From NCBI GenBank assembly GCA_002309305.1, contig DBWR01000031.1, positions 4,909 through 13,799 on the forward strand: 8,891 nt of DNA, given 5' to 3'. The stretch's first letter is position 1. Every line of letters starts with the position of its first letter. Origin of the DNA: Treponema sp. UBA1233. GTDB lineage: Bacteria > Spirochaetota > Spirochaetia > Treponematales > Treponemataceae. The translations under genes were made by a program, and so were the position numbers. Positions 1-5,467 of the stretch are shown here, piece by piece. Below the pieces are notes generated by a model, which saw only the letters and a program-made list of their open reading frames with translations, was not told where the DNA came from and did not search any database.

Positions 1-15
1 AAGGAGAATATAAAA

Positions 16-906
16 ATGAAAAAGGTATTATCTGGAATTTTTACAACTGTTTTAACTCTTGTCATGATTTTTTTTGCTTCAAGTTGTATTAGTCTGTCGG
101 AACTGATGGATGCTTCCGGCCCTTCCGATTCTTCCAGGACAGTTTCTTCTGCTCCGGCACCTTCATCAAGTGCAAAAGGCAACGGCACAACGACAGTTTC
201 TGATGACGGAAAGACTACAACGACAGTTTCTGCCGATGGAAAGACTATAACGACAGTTATAGTAGAGGATGTTTACAAAAGAAAAACTGATGAACCCGTT
301 TATACCACATCTTATTCTCCAGGAAACATTGTTTACTCAGACGGAACAATGACAAATTATTACACACTTGATACTTCAAAGACTCCGGTGGCCGTAATTT
401 TTGATGCCAAAAACAAACTTGGAGTTGCCCTCACCGGCAAAGAGCTTTCATGGGCACCGGCTGAGGCAGCAGGACACAGAGCAGCTCTAAAGACAAGCGA
501 TGTTTCTGGTGAAAAGAACTGGGACGTAATCAAGGCCGCAGACCCTCAGGGAACAAGCACTCCGGCAAAATGCGACGAGAATTATCCGGCCTTCTACTAT
601 TGCGCAAATTATTCAACCAAGGGATATGAAAACGGATGGTACATGCCTTCAAAAGATGAAATGAAAACCCTTATGTACTGGAAAAGCAACGTAGAGGCTG
701 CGTTGAAAAAAATCCCCGGTGCAGAGCCTCTCAACCCTAGGGGAGCAAAAGGCTATTCTGATAGCTACTGGTCATCATCACAGTATATAAGTGAGAACCC
801 TGGATCATACGGCCAAATCTTTGCATGGGCAATTGATACTACCGGGTATGCCAACTCCAATTCCAAAGAGGCCTTAAAATATGTCCGCCCGGTGCATAAG
901 TTTTAG
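16..906 (+). CDS. Secreted lipoprotein with C-terminal DUF1566 / C-type-lectin-like domain
   Basis: Predicted exported lipoprotein of 296 residues, function unknown. A basic start (MKK) and hydrophobic stretch (about residues 4-20) lead to a lipobox A-S-S-C with Cys24, which fits the relaxed spirochaete lipobox. Residues 30-57 are Ser/Ala/Pro rich, followed by a 10-residue tandem repeat (58-81). The rest resembles DUF1566-type domains: a 'GNIVYSDGT' entry motif (103-111), 'GWYMPSKDEM' (207-216), 'YWSSSQY' (251-257) and the terminal 'YVRPVHKF'. These motifs are typical of C-type-lectin-like folds in large treponeme and Fibrobacter lipoprotein families. The start is set by an AAGGAG ribosome binding site at bases 1-6, nine bases before the ATG; the promoter lies outside the window. 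The next gene begins 53 bases downstream on the same strand with no terminator between, so co-transcription is possible. The domain call is from motif recognition and ligand binding is inference. Confidence 0.8.
   Translation: MKKVLSGIFTTVLTLVMIFFASSCISLSELMDASGPSDSSRTVSSAPAPSSSAKGNGTTTVSDDGKTTTTVSADGKTITTVIVEDVYKRKTDEPVYTTSYSPGNIVYSDGTMTNYYTLDTSKTPVAVIFDAKNKLGVALTGKELSWAPAEAAGHRAALKTSDVSGEKNWDVIKAADPQGTSTPAKCDENYPAFYYCANYSTKGYENGWYMPSKDEMKTLMYWKSNVEAALKKIPGAEPLNPRGAKGYSDSYWSSSQYISENPGSYGQIFAWAIDTTGYANSNSKEALKYVRPVHKF
187..258 (+). repeat. In-frame 30-bp tandem repeat in lipoprotein linker
   Basis: Two complete 30-base units (187-216 and 217-246) and a partial third (247-258) lie in frame inside the first lipoprotein gene. 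They encode the decapeptides TTTVSDDGKT and TTTVSADGKT, then ITTV. The copies differ by only a few bases. The array falls between the Ser-rich stalk and the C-terminal domain, so it probably acts as an extendable spacer that holds the domain away from the membrane. Unit number could vary between strains by replication slippage without breaking the frame. Confidence 0.9.
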
Positions 907-959
907 GATAATGTGAAAACTGCTGTAGACCGCAATAATATTTTTTTAGGAAAGCGAAA

Positions 960-1781
960 ATGTATCTTGGAGTATCATCAGCTTTATCACACACATCACC
1001 AGAGGATTGGGCCACAAAGCACAAGGCACTCGGATTAAAGACTGTTGTTTTTCCTATGGACTGTAATGCCGGCGAAGAAAAAATTGACGCATATAAAAAA
1101 GCAGCGGATGAAGCAGGCCTAACGATTGCGGAGGTCGGAATCTGGAGGAATACTCTTTCTGCAGATTTGGATGAAAGGCAACGCATGATTGACTATGCCG
1201 TTGAACAGCTTAAAATGGCAGACAGGATTGGCGCACGATGCTGTGTAAATGTTGTGGGAACTCCCTATGGACCACGCTGGGATGGCGGCTACAGAGAAAA
1301 CTTTAGCGATGAACTCTGGGATATGGCTATCAGGATGATTCAGGAAATCATAGACAGGGCATCTCCATTAAAAACAAAATTCAGCATTGAGTCCATGCCA
1401 TGGATGATTCCTTCAAGTCCCGACGAATATCTTTGCATGATTGAAAAAGTGAACCGGCCTGCATTCGGAGCCCACCTTGATGTAGTGAACATGATTACAA
1501 ATCCAAGACGCTATTTTTTCAACGATGAATTTCTTGACGAGTGCTTTACAAAACTCAAGGGAATGATTTGCAGCTGCCACCTCAAGGACATAAACTTAAA
1601 GGAGGAATACACCTTCCAGCTTGAGGAATGTGCATGCGGAAAGGGAAGTCTGGACATAGAGCGTTACGCAAAGCTTGCCACAGAGGAAGACCCAACCATG
1701 CCCATGATAATCGAGCATCTTACAAGCGACGAGGAATACATTCAGAGCGTGGAATATGTTAAAAAACGTCTCGGTTTATGA
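960..1781 (+). CDS. Sugar phosphate isomerase/epimerase, xylose isomerase-like TIM barrel
   Basis: Predicted cytoplasmic TIM-barrel enzyme of 273 residues in the AP-endonuclease-2/xylose-isomerase-like superfamily, which contains ketose 3-epimerases, hydroxypyruvate isomerases and inositol-catabolism enzymes. The usual divalent-metal ligands can be placed: Glu144 (FSIESMPW), Asp174 (AHLDVVNM), His207 (CSCHLKD) and Glu252 (MIIEHL), spread as in D-tagatose 3-epimerase-like proteins. Length is normal for the family. An AGGAAAG ribosome binding site at 948-954 supports the ATG at 960. The position three residues after Asp174, often His in ketose epimerases, is Asn177, in a 'D-x-x-N-M-I' context I associate with an uncharacterised branch. 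Substrate cannot be assigned; no kinase, transporter or regulator for a sugar is adjacent. It follows the lipoprotein gene on the same strand and may share its transcript. Confidence 0.85.
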   Translation: MYLGVSSALSHTSPEDWATKHKALGLKTVVFPMDCNAGEEKIDAYKKAADEAGLTIAEVGIWRNTLSADLDERQRMIDYAVEQLKMADRIGARCCVNVVGTPYGPRWDGGYRENFSDELWDMAIRMIQEIIDRASPLKTKFSIESMPWMIPSSPDEYLCMIEKVNRPAFGAHLDVVNMITNPRRYFFNDEFLDECFTKLKGMICSCHLKDINLKEEYTFQLEECACGKGSLDIERYAKLATEEDPTMPMIIEHLTSDEEYIQSVEYVKKRLGL

Positions 1782-1785
1782 CTAC

Positions 1786-1814
1786 TTTAAATTAAAATAA
1801 AAATCCATTATACT
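1786..1814 (+). promoter_or_regulatory. Sigma70-like promoter for the DUF1295 gene
   Basis: A -35-like TTTAAA (1786-1791) and a -10-like TATACT (1809-1814) are separated by exactly 17 bases, in the 53-base gap before the DUF1295 membrane protein gene. Transcription would start near 1821, just upstream of the GGAG ribosome binding site at 1827-1830. The gap is very AT-rich, so a chance match is possible. Confidence 0.5.
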
Positions 1815-1834
1815 CTAAAAATATTTGGAGTTCT

Positions 1835-2677
1835 ATGATTAAAAACAGATTCGTTTCTTTTTCCGTGATAATCGCGGTTTATGTGCTTGCATTTTTTGGC
1901 GGACTTTTCTGCTACAATTATCTTTGTTCACTCTACAGGTTTTCATACTTGATTTCACTTCTTCTTGCAGATGTTGCGGCCACGGTGATTGTCTTTATCT
2001 TCAGCTTGATTTTTAAAAACGCTTCGGTTTACGACCCCTACTGGAGCGTGCAGCCCCCGGTAATCCTTGCCGTTGCATTGGTTAAATGCGGGGAAACACG
2101 ATTGGGCTATTGCCTTTTTGCGGCGGTTCTTTTTTGGGCTATAAGGCTCACGGCAAACTGGGCGTATAATTTCAAGAGTTTTGAATATCAGGATTGGCGC
2201 TACGTAATGCTCAAGGAAAAATCTAAAAGACTTTATCCTCTTGTCAATTTTTTCGGTATTCATCTTTTTCCGACCCTTGTGGTTTTCCTCTGCATCCTGC
2301 CGGCTGTCTCTGTCATACACGATCAGATTCCGTTTAATCCCCTCGCCCTGATTTTTATCGCATTGAGCTTTGCGGCCGCAATCTTCCAGGGAATCGCTGA
2401 CATACAGATGCATAAATTCAGGAAACTTAGTACCGGTGGATTCATACGCACAGGCCTATGGAAAAGATCACGCCATCCTAATTATGCCTGTGAAATCCTG
2501 ATGTGGTGGGGAATCGGTCTTGCCTCAATCTTTGGAATGCCGGAAAGGTGGTGGCTTCTTACCGGTGCCCTGCTGAACACCCTGATGTTCCTTTTTATAA
2601 GCATCCCCATGGCGGAAAAACGCCAGTCCCAAAAACCCGGATTTGAAGAATATAAAAAAGCAACGAGGATGTTATAA
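1835..2677 (+). CDS. DUF1295 / steroid 5-alpha-reductase-like integral membrane protein
   Basis: Polytopic inner-membrane protein of 280 residues. Hydrophobic segments lie at about 8-28, 38-60, 73-84, 90-108, 140-160, 169-187, 219-234 and 240-258. The family signature is clear: 'VYDPYWS' (65-71), 'LTANWAYNF' (105-113), 'YQDWRY' (118-123), then 'TGLWKRSRHPNY' (206-217), the C-terminal motif shared with steroid 5-alpha reductases and isoprenylcysteine methyltransferases. Relatives reduce or methylate hydrophobic substrates, but most bacterial DUF1295 proteins are uncharacterised, so no reaction is assigned. GGAG at 1827-1830, four bases before the ATG, supports the start. The protein ends at 'YKKATRML', slightly before the short Pro-containing tail many relatives have; I see no clear frameshift. 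It probably has its own promoter and converges on the - strand lipoprotein, whose terminator overlaps its stop codon. Confidence 0.88.
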   Translation: MIKNRFVSFSVIIAVYVLAFFGGLFCYNYLCSLYRFSYLISLLLADVAATVIVFIFSLIFKNASVYDPYWSVQPPVILAVALVKCGETRLGYCLFAAVLFWAIRLTANWAYNFKSFEYQDWRYVMLKEKSKRLYPLVNFFGIHLFPTLVVFLCILPAVSVIHDQIPFNPLALIFIALSFAAAIFQGIADIQMHKFRKLSTGGFIRTGLWKRSRHPNYACEILMWWGIGLASIFGMPERWWLLTGALLNTLMFLFISIPMAEKRQSQKPGFEEYKKATRML

Positions 2678-2720
2678 AAAAACGCAGCGAAACATCCAAA
2701 TGGAAATTCCACTGCGCTTT
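2676..2720 (-). terminator. Intrinsic terminator of the aBig-domain lipoprotein gene
   Basis: Read on the - strand, arms 2706-2716 and 2683-2693 form an 11-base stem including CGCAG/CTGCG and three G.U pairs, with a 12-base loop, followed directly by seven T residues (complement of the A run 2676-2682). On the + strand the wobbles become A.C mismatches, so the structure is directional for the - strand gene ending at 2746. The T run overlaps the TAA stop (2675-2677) of the convergent DUF1295 gene. Confidence 0.8.
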
Positions 2721-2745
2721 GATTTTCAAGTATGAAAAACAAATG

Positions 2746-4524
2746 TTAATCCAATCTTCTTAGCGGTCTAAAATATAAATCTTTCGTTTTCCCATGGCCA
2801 TTAGAAATCGTTATTTTTTTATTAACTAGATCTTCTACAATAGTCCAGACCTTATTTTCCTCTGCAATGCTCTCGTCATCCTCCCTTGGTTCCAAAGCAA
2901 AGGATGTAAAATCATCATTAAATAATACTCTACCACCAAAATAGTTATTATTCTCATTCCAATAAAATTCCCCTTTTTTATACCCTAAAACTTTACTATC
3001 TACAACATCATAATCTAATGCACAACCACTATTAAACCAACCAGAATCAGTAGCAAAATTCTGTTCATACCAATGTTTTCCTGGTAACCATGATGCTTCT
3101 GCGGAAAAAGAAATATTGTTTTGCCATCGTTCATTTTCCGATAATTCCTCTTTCCATGGATTAAATTTTGGATTAAAATCTACGATATAGTCATATATTA
3201 TTGTTCTGAAATCATTATTGATATCTTCCATAACCTCTTTTTTATCATTTTGGAAAACTTTATCAATAATCTCTGATTCTGTTGCAGATTGTGATAGTCC
3301 ATAATTTTTCCGCCACTTTTCAATTGTCTTTTCTACATACTTCTGTACTGCTGCCTTTTTTACTTCTTCTGATTGTGATGCTACTGTATCTTCTGTTACT
3401 CCTTCAGGGAAATACCCATCATAATAAAGTTCTTTATAAGCTCGTTCCTCTGTATAACCTCTGAGTAAACAGTAATTCTCTATTGTTGGATTTGAAGCTA
3501 AAGTTTTAAAATTATTACAGTATTCTGTGAGGTCCTGTAAATAATAGTCTTGTAATTCCTGTTTTGTATACCATGTATCATATTCGTAATACTTTGTCAT
3601 GGTCAATGTAATCGTTTTAGCTTCGGTGTCCGCCGTATAGGAATATATTTGCCCATGATTTTTGTGCTCATGATATTCATCTTCTTGATCGATTAATAAT
3701 TTCATAATGCTTCCATCAAAGATATAAGAATACTTCTTTGTCCGATTATATGGAGTATTACCATTATAATAAGTATATGTTTCTGTAAAGATAAACTCCG
3801 GAATATGTGTTAGAGTAAAGGGTACTGTTGTTTCATAACTTTCGCCGTCGTAGCTAAGGGTCGCTTTTAGGGAAAGGGGGATGTCCGCTATGTCTCTGAT
3901 TACGCTCATGGTATTACCAGAAAGGGTAAGGTGACTGTCCGTTGAAACTGTATCCCAACTGACATCAACGTTTTTATCTTCCACTATTACTGACGTCTGC
4001 AAGTTTACATTCTGCCATCCGTAAGTTGTTCCATCATAAGTAATGGAAAGTTTTGCGGCTGCGGCTTCAAGTATTTCCTGTTTTGAAAGTTCTGCATTCT
4101 CCTGATAAACTGTCATCGTAAAAGATTTTGTTGTTGTCTTACCGTTATACAAAAGTGTTGCCGTCAAATTTACTGTGTCTGATCCATCGCCATTTTGATG
4201 TGCAACTATTCCATTGCAAGAATCATTATTTTGATTTATCGTGATAATGGAAGAATTGTCGGATGACCATGTAATTGTTACATCATCAAATCCACTTATA
4301 GAAATTGGCAGGCTGATTGTATCCTGTCCTTGTGTCACTACTGTTTGAATTGTCAGGTCTGATTTTGCATTTTCCAGAGTTTGGGTCTCTGTGCTGGATT
4401 GTTGTTCGCCAGATTCGCTTGTGGAATCTGATTCATTTGATACGTTACTTGGGCAGGCTACTAAAAGAAGGGTTGCCAGTAACATCCCTCCCCACTGTAC
4501 AAAGTTAAAGGCTTTCCGTTGCAT
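2746..4524 (-). CDS. Lipoprotein with two atrophied Ig-like (aBig) domains and unknown C-terminal region
   Basis: Predicted exported lipoprotein of 592 residues. The signal peptide ends in a canonical lipobox L-V-A-C (Cys24), followed by a Ser/Thr/Glu/Gln-rich stalk (25-52). Two Ig-like repeats of the atrophied bacterial Ig type follow: about 53-140 and 152-240. They share a central 'V-T/D-x-x-W' strand (Trp86, Trp190) and a closing strand of the form 'ATLLYNGKTTTKSFTMTV' / 'ATLSYDGESYETTVPFTLT'. From about 245 the protein is not recognised: a Tyr-rich probable beta segment (245-312), a charged helical stretch (about 320-445), then more probable beta strands to 'LYFRPLRRLD'. This might be a beta domain with a helical insertion, which is inference. 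AAGGAGA at 4529-4535 supports the ATG. DNA for residues beyond about 240 is markedly more AT-rich than that for the second Ig-like domain. Probably monocistronic, with its own promoter and terminator. Confidence 0.85.
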   Translation of the reverse strand: MQRKAFNFVQWGGMLLATLLLVACPSNVSNESDSTSESGEQQSSTETQTLENAKSDLTIQTVVTQGQDTISLPISISGFDDVTITWSSDNSSIITINQNNDSCNGIVAHQNGDGSDTVNLTATLLYNGKTTTKSFTMTVYQENAELSKQEILEAAAAKLSITYDGTTYGWQNVNLQTSVIVEDKNVDVSWDTVSTDSHLTLSGNTMSVIRDIADIPLSLKATLSYDGESYETTVPFTLTHIPEFIFTETYTYYNGNTPYNRTKKYSYIFDGSIMKLLIDQEDEYHEHKNHGQIYSYTADTEAKTITLTMTKYYEYDTWYTKQELQDYYLQDLTEYCNNFKTLASNPTIENYCLLRGYTEERAYKELYYDGYFPEGVTEDTVASQSEEVKKAAVQKYVEKTIEKWRKNYGLSQSATESEIIDKVFQNDKKEVMEDINNDFRTIIYDYIVDFNPKFNPWKEELSENERWQNNISFSAEASWLPGKHWYEQNFATDSGWFNSGCALDYDVVDSKVLGYKKGEFYWNENNNYFGGRVLFNDDFTSFALEPREDDESIAEENKVWTIVEDLVNKKITISNGHGKTKDLYFRPLRRLD

Positions 4525-4555
4525 AAAATCTCCTTGAACAAGGCTTTCCCATTCA

Positions 4556-4561
4556 ATTATA
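4556..4561 (-). promoter_or_regulatory. -10 element of the aBig-domain lipoprotein promoter
   Basis: Read on the - strand this is a perfect TATAAT, about 32 bases upstream of the lipoprotein ATG and 20 bases upstream of its AAGGAGA ribosome binding site. No good -35 is present at 16-18 bases; the upstream sequence is T-rich (TTTTGT or TTTGTT). The leader would be about 25 bases. Confidence 0.5.
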
Positions 4562-4592
4562 GTCTACCATTGTTCCAAACAAAAAACAAGGA

Positions 4593-4622
4593 TTTACAAA
4601 AATTGTTGATAAATTGTAAAAT
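4593..4622 (+). promoter_or_regulatory. Promoter of the methyltransferase gene with overlapping inverted repeat
   Basis: TTTACA (4593-4598) and TAAAAT (4617-4622) are spaced by 18 bases, with a TG directly before the -10. Transcription would start near 4629, giving a leader of only about 15 bases before the TTG codon at 4644. A 7-base inverted repeat, TTTACAA (4593-4599) and TTGTAAA (4614-4620), has arm centres 21 bases apart and overlaps both promoter boxes, so it could be an operator for a dimeric regulator. The region is very AT-rich, which lowers the significance. Confidence 0.4.
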
Positions 4623-4643
4623 GGTTTATGGAGATGACTGAAA

Positions 4644-5441
4644 TTGAACGAGATAAATGACAGCAGGACAGTGGAAAAACAATATGTCAGTTCAAATAAC
4701 CTTAACACACGCATTTCGATTCACGACAAGTATTCAACGAACAAACAGGGATTTGCAAACTGGATTTATTCACATTATGAGTTCCCCCAAGCTGCACGGG
4801 TACTGGAACTTGGGTGCGGAACAGGAAGCATGTGGAAGGAACACGGAGACTTGATTCAAAAATGCGGCCATCTGGTGCTTTCGGATTATTCGGATGCAAT
4901 GGTGGAGACAACGAGAAATACCGTCGGAGAACATGACAATGTTGAATTCATGACGATAGACATTCAGGACATTCCATACGAGGCGGACAACTTTGATGTT
5001 GTGATTGCAAACATGATGCTTTACCATGTGCCGGATCTTGCAAAGGCCCTTGCGGAAGTCAGGCGTGTGTTGAAAAAGGATGGAAAGTTTTACTGTGCGA
5101 CTTTTGGTGAACACGGCATAATCGAATATCTTTCCAAACTGCTTGGTGAATATGGTGTGGAAGATGATGTGAACAAAAATTTTACACTGCAGAATGGACG
5201 GGAAATTCTGCAAAGAGTTTTTGCTGATGTAGAAAGGAAGGATTACGAAGATTCCCTTGCGGTAACAGATGTCGGTGACATGGTGGATTACATCTATTCG
5301 CTTTCAAGCATGACGAGTTTGGGCGATGTACCAAGAGAAAAAATCTACTCTGTTTTGCAAAGCCATACGGTAAACGGAGTTCTGCCTGTGCCAAAGGAAT
5401 ACGGAATGTTCATTGCAAGTGGAGAAACGGAGCTACATTAA
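4644..5441 (+). CDS. Class I SAM-dependent methyltransferase (Methyltransf_11-like)
   Basis: Predicted cytoplasmic methyltransferase of 265 residues. The Rossmann SAM-binding motifs are in order: motif I 'VLELGCGTG' (53-61), acidic end of strand 2 at Asp81 (LSDYS), 'DIQDIPY' (106-112), motif IV 'FDVVIANMMLYHV' (117-129), and 'LKKDGKFYCATFG' (143-155). The N-terminal 'NTRISIHDKYSTNKQGFANW' and C-terminal 'PKEYGMFIAS' are features I associate with an uncharacterised family of about 260-270 residues; the methyl acceptor is unknown. The start is unusual. No in-frame ATG precedes the conserved N-terminus, an in-frame TGA lies at 4635-4637, and the best candidate is TTG at 4644, with GGAG at 4630-4633 ten bases upstream. 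CTG at 4638 and GTG at 4671 are alternatives. It is divergent from the aBig lipoprotein and convergent with the FecR gene, so is probably monocistronic. Confidence 0.87.
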   Translation: MNEINDSRTVEKQYVSSNNLNTRISIHDKYSTNKQGFANWIYSHYEFPQAARVLELGCGTGSMWKEHGDLIQKCGHLVLSDYSDAMVETTRNTVGEHDNVEFMTIDIQDIPYEADNFDVVIANMMLYHVPDLAKALAEVRRVLKKDGKFYCATFGEHGIIEYLSKLLGEYGVEDDVNKNFTLQNGREILQRVFADVERKDYEDSLAVTDVGDMVDYIYSLSSMTSLGDVPREKIYSVLQSHTVNGVLPVPKEYGMFIASGETELH

Positions 5442-5458
5442 AAACTGATGTAGCCCCG
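5421..5458 (-). terminator. Intrinsic terminator of the cyclase-FecR unit
   Basis: On the - strand, 5448-5458 and 5428-5438 form an 11-base stem (CGGGGCTACAT with ATGTAGCTCCG, one G.U pair) around a 9-base loop, followed by TTTCTCC. It lies 10 bases past the FecR gene's stop codon. On the + strand the wobble becomes an A.C mismatch and no T run follows, so it mainly serves the - strand. The stop codon of the methyltransferase gene (5439-5441) lies in the loop. The T run is short, so termination may be partial. Confidence 0.65.
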
Positions 5459-5467
5459 CGTCTTGAA

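Noticed and set aside
600..906. Variable repeat of a diversity-generating retroelement at the end of the first lipoprotein gene
   Set aside because: No reverse transcriptase, accessory gene or template repeat is in the window, and the 3' end shows no obvious near-identical second copy. Only the fold resemblance remains.
907..959. Terminator or promoter between the first lipoprotein and the sugar isomerase gene
   Set aside because: A run of seven T residues (941-947) is present but no stable hairpin precedes it, and a TAATAT sequence has no credible -35 partner.
1955..2413. A 152-codon open frame on the - strand
   Set aside because: It is antisense to the DUF1295 gene, strongly basic and without recognisable motifs, so it is a shadow of the real gene.
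4634..4660. An eight-codon ATG frame (MTEIERDK) just before the methyltransferase, possibly a leader peptide or the true start broken by a frameshift
   Set aside because: GGAG directly abuts this ATG with no spacing, the peptide has no attenuator features, and the conserved methyltransferase N-terminus already reads cleanly from the TTG frame.
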